Source: Rubrobacteraceae bacterium
GTDB taxonomy: Bacteria > Actinomycetota > Rubrobacteria > Rubrobacterales > Rubrobacteraceae
Reading direction: 5' to 3'
Assembly (NCBI GenBank): GCA_030448125.1
Contig: JAUJNO010000004.1
Span: 136,894-200,893 of the forward strand
DNA: 64,000 nt
Positions 1 to 8,051 of the stretch are shown here, piece after piece. Each line of letters opens with the position of its first letter. The stretch's first letter is position 1. Below the pieces are notes generated by a model that made no database searches, had not been told where the DNA came from, and was given only the letters and a program-made list of their open reading frames with translations. Position numbers and translations under genes: made by a program.

Positions 1-1257
1 AGGTCGTGATCCTCACGGACTCCACGGTCGAGATCCAGACGCTTTGGGGAGAGCCTGTTCAGCGGGAGACGTTCGAGGTCGACTGGAGCGCCGAGGCGAT
101 GAGGCTCGACGGCTACGAGGACTTTATGCTTAAGGAGATCCACGAACAACCCGCCGCCCTCCAGGCTACCCTTGCGGGCCGCCTCGACGCCGACGGCATC
201 GTGGACCTCTCGGAGCTGAACCTCGACCTGGCTGCGCCCGGAGTGGAGCGGGTCGTCGTCGTCGCCTGCGGCACCGCCTACCACGCGGGGCTCCTGGGCA
301 GGTACGCCATCGAGCGGCTCGCCCGTCTGCCCGTCGAGGTGGCCGTGGCGAGCGAGTACCGTTACGCGGACCCGATCGGGGACGAGAAGACCCTCGTCGT
401 CGCCATAAGCCAGAGCGGGGAGACTACCGACACTCTGGCCGCCGTCGAGACGGCGCGGGCCTTCGGCGGGCGGGTCCTGGCTATTACCAACACTCAAGGG
501 TCGCTCCTCACCCGCGAGGCCGACGCGGTCCTCCTGACCAAAGCCGGCCCCGAGGTTGGGGTCGCCGCCACGAAGACCTTCCTCACGCAGGTCGCGGCGC
601 TCTACCTCCTGGCGCTCGGGCTCGCCGGAGCGCGGGGCGTTCGTTCGGAGGAGGAGCTTTCGGAGATCGGGCGTGGCCTGAGGCGCTCGCCGGAGAAGAT
701 CGAGGAGGCTTTAGGGCTACTGGAAGGCCGCGTCGTGGGGGAGGCCGTCGGGGTGTTCGCGGGGGCTCGGTGCGCGTTGTTTCTGGGACGGGGACACCTG
801 TTCCCGGTGGCGCTCGAGGGGGCGTTGAAGCTAAAGGAGATCTCCTACCTCCCCGCCGAAGGCTACCCGGCCGGCGAGATGAAGCATAAAGGAGATCTCC
901 TACCTCCCCGCCGAAGGCTACCCGGCCGGCGAGATGAAGCACGGCCCGATAGCCCTCGTAGACGAGCAATGCCCGGTAGTCGCCGTCCTCGGCGAGGGCA
1001 CCCTGCGCGAGAAGACCCTCTCCAACGTCGAGGAGACCGTTGCCCGCGGGGCGCGGGTGATAGCGGTAGCCCACGAAGGTGACGAAGCGGCCGAGCGCGT
1101 GGGGCAGGTCACGCTGCCGGTGCCGGAGATACCAGAGATACTGAGCCCCCTCGTCTCCACCGTGCCGCTGCAACTCCTCGCTTACCAAGTCGCCAAGGCC
1201 CGCGGTCTCAACGTGGACAAACCGCGCAACCTTGCCAAGAGCGTGACGGTCGAGTAG
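1..1257 (+). pseudogene. glmS: GlmS (glutamine-fructose-6-phosphate aminotransferase), C-terminal part, frameshifted
   Basis: GlmS makes glucosamine-6-phosphate for peptidoglycan. Only the isomerase half is in the window; the N-terminal glutaminase domain lies upstream. Two SIS sugar-phosphate domains are visible, with the motifs VVACGTAYHAG, AISQSGETTDT and VGVAATKTF, then [23 protein letters not shown], and the classic KSVTVE terminus ending at 1257. The reading frame used up to about 886 continues after 942 only in another frame, because a perfect 55-bp tandem duplication (832-941) was inserted. Removing one copy restores a normal GlmS end. As written, the protein would end at 1082 with about 60 wrong residues. 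glmS is normally essential, so this may be an assembly error, a mixed population or a very recent mutation rather than decay. Confidence 0.9.
832..941. repeat. Perfect 55-bp tandem duplication inside glmS
   Basis: Copy 1 is 832-886 and copy 2 is 887-941, identical base for base and beginning TAAAGGAGATCTCC. The unit length is not a multiple of three, so it shifts the glmS frame by one. Perfect identity means a very recent slippage event or an assembly artefact. Confidence 0.97.
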
Positions 1258-1296
1258 CTTTCGACGGCTAGTGCTAGGCGGGGCGCCGTGGGAGAA

Positions 1297-1312
1297 TTCG
1301 AACGCGTTCGAA
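1297..1312. promoter_or_regulatory. 16-bp perfect palindrome upstream of lysE-family gene
   Basis: TTCGAACGCGTTCGAA is its own reverse complement and lies 22 bases before the GTG start of the LysE-type exporter and 40 bases after glmS. The position suits an operator for a dimeric regulator. No regulator gene is adjacent, so the assignment is inference. Confidence 0.5.
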
Positions 1313-1333
1313 CATCTGCGCAAAGGGGCTGCT

Positions 1334-1963
1334 GTGCTACAAGAGACGAACATGGTCCTGTTCCTCACCGCCTCGCTGGCGCTTATCGTCGCGCCGGGAC
1401 CGGACAATATCCTCGTGCTGACCCGCGGAATCGCGCGGGGGCGCGGAGCCGCGCTGGTCTCGGCGGCGGGGGCGAGCTTCGGGCTCGTCGTTCACTCGGT
1501 CTTTGCGGCGGTTGGGCTCTCGGCGTTGCTCCAGCAATCGGCGACGGCTTTCTTGGTGGTGAAGTATGCGGGGGCTGCGTACCTGATCTACCTCGGAGTA
1601 AAGACGCTCTTGAGTAGAGAGGGTTTCGTCGTCTCCGGAGAGGCAGCCCCAGCAAGACTGAGGAGCATCTTCTTTCAGGGCGTCGCCTCGAACGTCCTCA
1701 ACCCCAAGGTTGCGCTCTTCTTTCTGGCCTTCCTGCCGCAGTTCGCCGTACCGTCCACCGGTAGTGCGGCCCCGCAGCTTCTGTTCCTCGGCCTGACCTT
1801 CGCGCTTCTCACCTGGACGGTCTTCAGCGTCCTCGGCTACTTCTCCGGGAGCCTCGGCAGCTGGATGAGAAGCAGGCCCGGCTTCGTGGACGGGCTGCGA
1901 TGGCTGACCGGGAGCGTCCTGATCTGTCTCGGTCTGCGCCTCGCCCTCCCGGAGCGCCGGTAA
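1334..1963 (+). CDS. LysE/RhtB-family amino-acid exporter
   Basis: Integral membrane exporter of the LysE superfamily, which expels amino acids or their analogues. The N-terminal signature ALIVAPGPDNILVLTRG is diagnostic, and about six hydrophobic segments follow over roughly 209 residues, a normal length. The GTG at 1334 is preferred because AAAGGGG lies five bases upstream. ATG 1352 is the alternative start. The reading frame can be extended to 1271, but that stretch contains the palindrome and no membrane segment. It stands alone between glmS and an AbrB-type gene. The substrate cannot be told from sequence. Confidence 0.88.
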   Translation: MLQETNMVLFLTASLALIVAPGPDNILVLTRGIARGRGAALVSAAGASFGLVVHSVFAAVGLSALLQQSATAFLVVKYAGAAYLIYLGVKTLLSREGFVVSGEAAPARLRSIFFQGVASNVLNPKVALFFLAFLPQFAVPSTGSAAPQLLFLGLTFALLTWTVFSVLGYFSGSLGSWMRSRPGFVDGLRWLTGSVLICLGLRLALPERR

Positions 1964-2029
1964 CCCGGTCGGCTCGGTAGAAGGTCTCTCTGCTCCGCCG
2001 GACCTCTCCGAACGGAAGGAGACACGCGC

Positions 2030-3115
2030 ATTAGCCTTGTCCTCGCCGTCGTGGCCGTTGTGGTCTTCGGGGCTGCGGGGGCTTTACTGGGCCACCGGCT
2101 ACCTGTACCGGCGGGCGTGCTCGTCGGGACCCTCGTGGGGGTGGGGGTCGCGGCGGGTGGCGGGAGCGCGCTCCTGGGGCTCCCGCACATCTCTGTTCCG
2201 TCTTGGGTAAACGGGTTGTTGCAGGTCCTGCTCGGCATGATGATAGGGTTTCGGATGACCAGGGACTCTCTCCGCTCGGGCGCCCACGCCCTGGTACCGG
2301 CCATCCTGCTCGCGGCCGTCCTGATCCTTACCTCGGTCGTCTCCGCACTCATCGCCGCTCCGCTCGCCTCCCTGGATATCGCCACGGCCCTATTCGCGGC
2401 CGCTCCGGGCGGCATGACCGAGATGTCCACGGTGAGCGCGAGCTTCGGCGCAGACGGGGCCGCCGTTACCGCCGTGCAACTGGTCCGGGTGCTGCTGGCC
2501 GTCGCGGTAGCCAACGTCCTTCTCACGAGGCTCCGGTCCAAAGGCGGGTCCGAAGAATCCAGATCCAGCAATCGCCAGGAGGAGCAGGATGGCGCCTCCG
2601 ACGAGGGGGGCGGGTATGGGGAAGACTTGAAGAGGCTCGGGTTGGCCGTGCCGTGGGGAGTCGTGGGTGGGGTCGTCGGGGTCTTGAGCGGGGCGCCGGC
2701 CGCAGGTATAGTCGGGGCTCTGGCTGGTTCCGCGGGCTTCCGGTTGCTGACGGAGAGGTCCGTGCCGGTGAAGGGGTTCCAGCTCGGGGTGCAGGCGCTG
2801 GCCGGCGGGGTGATAGGGCTCGGGGTATCGGGGGAGTTTCTAGGCCAGGTCTTCCGGCTCGCCGGGGCAGGCGCCCTGATCCTCTCCATCCAGATGCTAC
2901 TCTGGCTCGTAACGGGCTGGCTTCTCCTAAAGCTCTTCCACTACGACCTGCCGACCGCCGCCCTTGCCTCGTCCCCCGGAGGGATGAGCGAAATAGTCTC
3001 GACCGCCAACCAGGGGGGCGCGGACGTGGTGATAGTGACCTTCGTCCACCTCGTACGGCTCAGTTCGATCGTGGTCGTCGTACCCGTCCTCGTCGCCGTG
3101 TTCTTCGGCCACTAG
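2030..3115 (+). CDS. AbrB-family (COG3180) polytopic membrane protein
   Basis: About 360 residues made of two similar halves. Each half has hydrophobic helices and a conserved glycine-rich loop: AAAPGGMTEMS near residue 130 and ASSPGGMSEIV near 320. This is the hallmark of the AbrB duplication family, often annotated as putative ammonia monooxygenase or transcriptional regulator but in fact an uncharacterised membrane family. A charged stretch of about 35 residues separates the halves. The first ATG/GTG/TTG is GTG 2051, which has no ribosome site. An AAGGAGA seven bases before an in-frame ATT at 2030 makes ATT the better start and keeps the first membrane helix whole. Function unknown. Confidence 0.75.
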   Translation: MSLVLAVVAVVVFGAAGALLGHRLPVPAGVLVGTLVGVGVAAGGGSALLGLPHISVPSWVNGLLQVLLGMMIGFRMTRDSLRSGAHALVPAILLAAVLILTSVVSALIAAPLASLDIATALFAAAPGGMTEMSTVSASFGADGAAVTAVQLVRVLLAVAVANVLLTRLRSKGGSEESRSSNRQEEQDGASDEGGGYGEDLKRLGLAVPWGVVGGVVGVLSGAPAAGIVGALAGSAGFRLLTERSVPVKGFQLGVQALAGGVIGLGVSGEFLGQVFRLAGAGALILSIQMLLWLVTGWLLLKLFHYDLPTAALASSPGGMSEIVSTANQGGADVVIVTFVHLVRLSSIVVVVPVLVAVFFGH

Positions 3116-3226
3116 CGACCAGAACCGCGGCCTCGGTCCAGGCGTCCTGCATTCACGAGGGAAGCCGGGCGCGAGAAAACTGTGCGGTCCTCGCCGACCC
3201 GCCGAAGGGTGTCTCGAAAACGCTCT

Positions 3227-3397
3227 CTACAGCATCACTTATGCCGTTCCCGCACTACCCCTTTCCGATAGAGCTCGCAAGGGAGCTGGATGACCCAGCG
3301 AAACCGGGTTGTGGAGCCTGTGGTGGCGCCTCCTCTAGGCGTCGGGAGAGAAGGACCCCCTCGGGCCGGCAACCAAAGGTCGTAAGTGATGCTGTAG
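3227..3397. repeat. 15-bp inverted repeat in a 460-bp gene-free stretch
   Basis: CTACAGCATCACTTA (3227-3241) recurs exactly inverted at 3383-3397, 141 bases away. The flanking bases on the outer side are also partly alike. The region 3116-3576 between the AbrB-type gene and the convergent lipid kinase has no convincing gene. The repeat could be the ends of a small non-autonomous element of about 0.2 kb, or a long-range RNA stem. No target duplication was recognised. Confidence 0.5.
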
Positions 3398-3576
3398 GGG
3401 CCGTTTCTGCGGGGCGCGAACACGCCTCCTCGCCGGAGGTGTTGACCACCCTTTCGATGCTCCAAAACCCGTCTTTAAAACAACGGCTCGAACCTTGTCC
3501 GCCGGTCGGTCGTACGCTCTCCGAAGAAGTTTGACGCACGCCGTCCCCGTGCCGATCCTCGTCGTTCCACTGACTG

Positions 3577-4458
3577 CTAATGAACCACCTTCAGGGCGCC
3601 GGGTTCGATGCGGAAGGACATCGGGAGGCGACCCCAGACCTCGCCGTCGAGCTGCACGGGGACCTGGGCGCCGGGGGAGGTGGCGCGCAACCCGGTGGCC
3701 GTGAAGGAGCACATGGAGCGGTCGAGGGGTTTCTTGGCCAGGATACGGGTCAGGATGTCGGCCCTCAGGAGCCGGCCCACCCGATCCACGAGGACGACCT
3801 CGAGTTTGCCGGTTGCGAGCGCCGCATCCTCGGCGACCCGAAACTCCCCACCGTAATATTGGCCGTTCGCAACGATCGCGAACTGCGTCTTGTAGGTCTT
3901 CTCGCCGTGCATGACGTGCAGCGGCGGCAGGTCCCCTTCGAGGTACACTTTCAGGGCGGCCAGGGGAAAAGCCAGGATCTTCAGGTACCGTTTCAGGCCC
4001 GGGGTAACCTCGTTCACGACGTGGGCGTCGAAGCCGAGCCCGGCCATGCAGGTAAAACGGCGATCCCTGCCCTTGCGGTCCGTGGCTACCCCGACGTCGA
4101 TCCGCCTCTCCCTGCCCGCGAGAATACGCTTGCAGGCCGCTTCCGCCTTCAAGGGCAGCCCGAGCTCTCGCGCCATTACGTTCGCCGTCCCGAGCGGCAG
4201 GATGCCAAGGGTAGCGTCCGTCTCCAGGCCGTTAACGACCTCGTTCACCGTCCCGTCGCCCCCGGCGGCGATGACGAGGCGGGCCCCGGCCAGGGCCGCG
4301 AGCTCCGTGGCGTGCTGTGGGCGCTCCGTCGGCCAGACCTCCACGTTGAGGCCACCGGAGCGCAGGATCTCCGCGTAGCGCTTCAGATAATCCTCGCGTC
4401 CGGCGCGTCCGGCTTTCGGGTTGCCGATGATTACGGCCTCTCTGACTTCCATCTCCAT
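3577..4458 (-). CDS. Diacylglycerol/lipid kinase (YegS/BmrU/DgkB family)
   Basis: ATP-dependent phosphorylation of a lipid head group such as diacylglycerol, at the membrane surface. The 293-residue length is typical. Seen in order: an N-terminal NPKAGR loop, the nucleotide-binding GGDGTVNEVVNG near residue 65, the LGTANVMAREL loop near 90, and a C-terminal beta domain ending in the PVQLDGE motif that closes the family. ATG 4458 is the start; ATG 4452 is possible. It is divergent from acpS with 38 bases between, so the two probably share a promoter region. Substrate specificity within the family is not visible. Confidence 0.88.
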   Translation of the reverse strand: MEMEVREAVIIGNPKAGRAGREDYLKRYAEILRSGGLNVEVWPTERPQHATELAALAGARLVIAAGGDGTVNEVVNGLETDATLGILPLGTANVMARELGLPLKAEAACKRILAGRERRIDVGVATDRKGRDRRFTCMAGLGFDAHVVNEVTPGLKRYLKILAFPLAALKVYLEGDLPPLHVMHGEKTYKTQFAIVANGQYYGGEFRVAEDAALATGKLEVVLVDRVGRLLRADILTRILAKKPLDRSMCSFTATGLRATSPGAQVPVQLDGEVWGRLPMSFRIEPGALKVVH

Positions 4459-4496
4459 ATCATAAGCCCTTTCCCCGGAAGTTACTCTGCCGTAAC

Positions 4497-4928
4497 ATGC
4501 GGGGTATGGAGAACATGAAAGACTTCGTGGTGCCGGGTATAGGGGTGGACGTGGTAGACGTCGACCGGATGAAGTTTGCCCTCGAGAGGACGCCGAAGAT
4601 ACGCCAGCGGCTCTTTACGGAGCGCGAGATCTCCTACTGCGAGAAGTTTCGCTTCGCCGAACGCCACTACGCCGGCCGCTGGGCCGCCAAGGAGGCCGTA
4701 ACGAAAGCTCTCGGGTGCGGCCTCATACAGTGGAACGGCGTCGAGGTGTTACGGCGCCGTCGCCAGGCCCCGACGGTGCGCATCTTCGGCAAGATAGAAC
4801 GCTTCGCCGACATGGTCGGCGTCCGCGAGGAGGAGCTTCACATCTCCATCACCCACTCCGAGCTCTCCGCCGTCGCCGTCTGCGTCGTCCGCCGGGCCGG
4901 CGAGGATGGCTCCGGAGGGACCCCGTGA
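4497..4928 (+). CDS. acpS: Holo-[acyl-carrier-protein] synthase
   Basis: Transfers 4'-phosphopantetheine from CoA to the serine of acyl carrier protein. The metal-binding GIGVDVVDVDRM motif is near residue 13, FTEREISYC near 40, and the WAAKEAVTKALG helix near 62. The 143-residue length is slightly long for AcpS. The start is uncertain among ATGs at 4497, 4506 and 4515, none with a strong ribosome site. The last four bases overlap the next gene (GTGA). The pairing acpS-nnr-(CBS)-alr is a common housekeeping arrangement. Confidence 0.92.
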   Translation: MRGMENMKDFVVPGIGVDVVDVDRMKFALERTPKIRQRLFTEREISYCEKFRFAERHYAGRWAAKEAVTKALGCGLIQWNGVEVLRRRRQAPTVRIFGKIERFADMVGVREEELHISITHSELSAVAVCVVRRAGEDGSGGTP

Positions 4929-6718
4929 GGCTCTACTCCGCCGACGAGATGACCTGCGCGGACAGGGGCGCCCAGGAGCTCGGCATTCCCGGCGGCGTCC
5001 TCATGGAGCGGGCCGGCGTCGAGATGGCACGCACGACGCTCGACTATTTCGGTCCTCTCGAAGGACGCCGGGTCCTCGTCGTCGCAGGCGGCGGCAACAA
5101 CGGCGGCGACGGCTTCGTCATCGCCCGCGAACTCCACTTAGCCGGCGCCGAGGTAGCTGTCTTCGCGACGAAGGATGAGTACGAGGGGGACGCGAAGGTC
5201 AACCTGAACGTCTTGCGCAACCTGGACGTTCGTTTCGTCGGGGCGGACGGGTTCGAGGACGAGCTGCGAGGGGCGGACCTCGTCGTGGATGCCCTTCTCG
5301 GGACCGGCTTTCAAGGCGAGGTGCGCGAGAAGGAGGCCGGTTTTATAGAGAAGATCAACGCCAGCGATGCAGCGGTCGTCGCGGTGGACGTGCCATCCGG
5401 GGTAGACGGATCGACGGGTGAGGTGTGGGGGGCGGCGGTGCAGGCAGACCTGACGGTGTGCGCGCACGCGGCGAAGCTCGGGTGCGTTGTCTCGCCGGGA
5501 CGGGAGCATGCCGGCGAGGTCGCCGTGGTGGAGATCGGGATCCCGCCGGAGGCGGACGTCGAACCTGCCGCGACGTGGACGGACGCGGACTCTCTGCGGG
5601 GCCTGGTACCGCGCCGCGCCGGGGCGGCCCACAAGTACTCGGCGGGGGCCCTGCTCGTAGTCGCGGGGTCCAGAATGGCGACGGGCGCGGCCATTATGGT
5701 GGCTCGGGGGGCGCAGAGGACCGGGTGCGGCATAATCTTCGTCGCGACTGCTGAGGGCGTCGCCCCCCTCGTGGATGCCCAGCTCATCGAGGTGCTCGTC
5801 TCCGGGGTTTCCGAGGACGACGAAGGCAACATGGCCGCCGGTGCCCTGGACACCATCCTGGAGCAGGCGCAGGGGGCTTCGGCGGTCGTGCTCGGGCCCG
5901 GGATGGGGGTCGGGGAGGGGGGGCGTGAGATCGTCGAGGGGGTACTAAAGGAGACCGGCGTGCCCGTGTTGCTCGACGCCGACGCCATCTCGAACCTCTC
6001 GGGGCCGGAGGTTTTGTCCGGGAGGGAGACGCCGCCCGTGATCACGCCTCACCCCGGCGAGCTCGGGAGGCTTCTCGAAGAGAGCCCCAAAGAGGTCCAG
6101 TCCCGCAGGCTCCACCTCGCGCGCCGGACGGCTGAAGAGGGGGGCTGTTGCGTGCTCCTCAAAGGGGCGGATACGCTCGTGGCCCAGGGGGATCGCGTGT
6201 CGGTCAACTCGACCGGTAGCGCGGCGCTCGCGACGGCGGGGACTGGGGACGTGCTCTCGGGGATCGTGGGTGCGCTTCTCTCGCGCGGGGTGGAACCGTA
6301 CGACGCGGCGCGTAGCGGGGCCTGGGCCCACGGACGCGCCTCCGAGCTCTGGCTCGAAGAGACCGGCTGGCCCGCCGAGAGCATGGGTTTGGCTTCTGTC
6401 CGTGGAGCAACGATCGGGGTTGCGCGAGTCCCGGATGATCCATTGAGATCTCGCGACTTTCGGGAGGTAAACCGTGTCTTGCTCAGAGCAGTATGCGTCG
6501 CGCAACGCTCTCGAATATTCGACTGTCTTGCACAAAACGGTACGGGAGAAAGTCTTGGATCAAAAGTATCACAGGAGAGCGCCATCAAGGTGTGGTGGCT
6601 TTGTGATAAGGATGACCCCAACAGCTTCACAAGGTATCTTGCGTCGAAGAAAGACCTGTATGATCAAACGCTAAACGGCTCGAATGATATGGAGGCGCGC
6701 CTGCGCGTGAGATCTTGA
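4925..6718 (+). CDS. nnr: Bifunctional NAD(P)HX epimerase / ADP-dependent NAD(P)HX dehydratase with abnormal C-terminus
   Basis: Repairs hydrated NADH and NADPH. Residues 1 to about 205 are the YjeF_N epimerase domain (VVAGGGNNGGDGFVIAR near 50; DVPSGVDGSTG). Residues 215 to about 490 are the carbohydrate-kinase-like dehydratase, with ITPHPGELGRL and NSTGSAALATAGTGDVLSG. GTG 4925 overlaps the acpS stop and begins the expected RLYSADEM. After MGLAS (about base 6395), where the family should end within some 15 residues, the frame runs on for about 108 residues with no family likeness and with lower-GC codons, to a stop at 6716. The natural end has evidently been replaced by unrelated DNA. The catalytic core is complete, so activity may survive. 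Confidence 0.88.
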   Translation: MRLYSADEMTCADRGAQELGIPGGVLMERAGVEMARTTLDYFGPLEGRRVLVVAGGGNNGGDGFVIARELHLAGAEVAVFATKDEYEGDAKVNLNVLRNLDVRFVGADGFEDELRGADLVVDALLGTGFQGEVREKEAGFIEKINASDAAVVAVDVPSGVDGSTGEVWGAAVQADLTVCAHAAKLGCVVSPGREHAGEVAVVEIGIPPEADVEPAATWTDADSLRGLVPRRAGAAHKYSAGALLVVAGSRMATGAAIMVARGAQRTGCGIIFVATAEGVAPLVDAQLIEVLVSGVSEDDEGNMAAGALDTILEQAQGASAVVLGPGMGVGEGGREIVEGVLKETGVPVLLDADAISNLSGPEVLSGRETPPVITPHPGELGRLLEESPKEVQSRRLHLARRTAEEGGCCVLLKGADTLVAQGDRVSVNSTGSAALATAGTGDVLSGIVGALLSRGVEPYDAARSGAWAHGRASELWLEETGWPAESMGLASVRGATIGVARVPDDPLRSRDFREVNRVLLRAVCVAQRSRIFDCLAQNGTGESLGSKVSQESAIKVWWLCDKDDPNSFTRYLASKKDLYDQTLNGSNDMEARLRVRS

Positions 6719-7545
6719 TCTCGACGCTGCTATTCGTGATGCGGTTCATAGACGCACTCATAACTCCGCAATACTGAGGTTGACGCGAGATCGCTTTTAG
6801 CCGAGTCCTTACGCTTGAGTGGGCATCTCCGTGCTAGTCCGCTGTTGGAAGTGGACATGATCGCTTGAACGTAGCTTCGGTACCGGGGATGTGCCGCGAC
6901 ATTTCCGACTAACCATCTACGAACGTCGAACGAGTTATTGAAGCGCGAACGGCAGCCACATTCCGGTCGACCAGGAATTCGCCGCCACGAAACTGACAGG
7001 TAGCCCAGATGCCGCGCTTTCTCTCGTTTTCTCGACGGGCGCTGATCCTTCGCTCGAGCCGGTCGCCCAGTTTTTAGGCGCCGCAAGGTAGGATCCGATC
7101 TAATGGACGCAGCTCGTGAGTCTGCGACCGAATGACGCTGACGTTGGGGCGGCTCGCACGCAAGATCACTTCTATGCTCTCTAACCCATACGCTGCAGCC
7201 AGAATCCTCCGTTGGGAGGTTTCGTCCGAGCTGCGTCGGCGCCCCGACGAGATAGCGTCGTACAGCGTGGCCTTCTGGACCACGGTGGGAAGAGTCATGC
7301 GCGACTACCTCCGGCAGATTGTCTCCTCCTATTTAACTTCGACGAGATTGACCACGACGGCCGGACGGGCCGAGGCACGCCGCCGGACGGGCTTCATGCG
7401 CTACTACCTCCGGCAACTTGGCCGAGAGATGCGGGGCGGCCACGAATCGGGAGAGCCTTTCTGAGCCGCGCCAGGTTCAGTACGGGCAACGTCGATGTAA
7501 GGAGCCGGTAATTGGAGTAGTATCAACGGGATGAAGATGAATGGG
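6395..7545. other. Lower-GC anonymous segment, possible remnant of acquired DNA
   Basis: From the point where nnr loses its homology to just before the CBS gene, base composition drops visibly and no recognised gene is present. Bits look coding: a GTG at 6474 with GGGAGG seven bases before it opens 66 residues, and another frame at about 6585-6700 reads VWWLCDKDDPNSFTRYL, suggesting one frameshifted small gene. An open frame of 118 codons exists on the minus strand (6730-7086). None resembles a known family. Best read as degraded foreign DNA. Confidence 0.5.
7132..7464 (+). CDS. Hypothetical 110-residue protein with a repeated MR-YLRQ motif
   Basis: Not recognised. The frame encodes an Arg-rich, probably helical protein in which VMRDYLRQIV (about residue 56) recurs as FMRYYLRQLG (about residue 89). 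The DNA of the two copies is also similar (7297-7321 and 7396-7420). There is no clear ribosome site before ATG 7132. It lies in the anonymous segment between nnr and the CBS gene. It could be a real acquired gene or chance. Confidence 0.3.
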   Translation: MTLTLGRLARKITSMLSNPYAAARILRWEVSSELRRRPDEIASYSVAFWTTVGRVMRDYLRQIVSSYLTSTRLTTTAGRAEARRRTGFMRYYLRQLGREMRGGHESGEPF

Positions 7546-7563
7546 CTAGAAGGGGTTTAGGGC

Positions 7564-8043
7564 GTGGAGCAGCAAGACATCCGGGAGCTCAGGGTCGGGG
7601 ACGTCATGGAGACCGAGTGGCCGACCCTGGGCCCCCAGAGCACCGTGGAAGAGGCGATCAAGCTCTTCGCCGAGGCCCAGATCTCGGGCGCCCCGGTCGT
7701 CGAGGGCGAGCGGCTCGTCGGGATAATCACGGAGGGGGACCTTATCTTCCAGGACGCGGAGGTGAAGTCGCCGGGCTTTCTGGACATCCTCGGCGGCATC
7801 GTGCCGCTCGGGAACACGGAGGAGTACCGCAGGGAGGCGCTCAAGAGCGCGGGTGTTACCGTCGACGAGGTGATGACGGACGATCCCGTGACCGTCGTCC
7901 CCGAGGCGACCCTCGCCGAGACCGCGACCGTCATGGCCGAGCAGCGCAAGAAGATACTGCCCGTCGTCGAGGGCGAGCGGCTCGTCGGGGTGATAACCCG
8001 CATGGACATCCTCACCCTCCACGTCCTCAAGCCCCGCCTCTGA
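7564..8043 (+). CDS. CBS-domain pair protein
   Basis: 159 residues forming two CBS motifs (about 10-60 and 98-155), each with the G(V/I)IT(E/R)xD signature: LVGIITEGDL and LVGVITRMDI. Such free-standing Bateman modules bind adenine nucleotides and act as sensors for other proteins. GTG 7564 has a GAAGGGG about ten bases upstream. It is followed directly by alr, whose likely TTG start is nine bases after the stop, so the two are probably cotranscribed. The partner is unknown. Confidence 0.88.
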   Translation: MEQQDIRELRVGDVMETEWPTLGPQSTVEEAIKLFAEAQISGAPVVEGERLVGIITEGDLIFQDAEVKSPGFLDILGGIVPLGNTEEYRREALKSAGVTVDEVMTDDPVTVVPEATLAETATVMAEQRKKILPVVEGERLVGVITRMDILTLHVLKPRL

Positions 8044-8051
8044 GAAACCTC

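Noticed and set aside
832..1082. Programmed ribosomal frameshifting to rescue glmS.
   Set aside because: The cause is a plain 55-bp duplication; there is no slippery heptamer with a downstream structure, and the duplicated residues would remain.
3235..3539. Overlapping minus-strand open frames in the gene-free segment.
   Set aside because: Mutually overlapping, Arg/Pro-rich, no ribosome sites and no family likeness.
6730..7086. 118-codon minus-strand frame in the anonymous segment.
   Set aside because: Possible but unsupported: no start signals and no similarity. Mentioned only within the segment entry.
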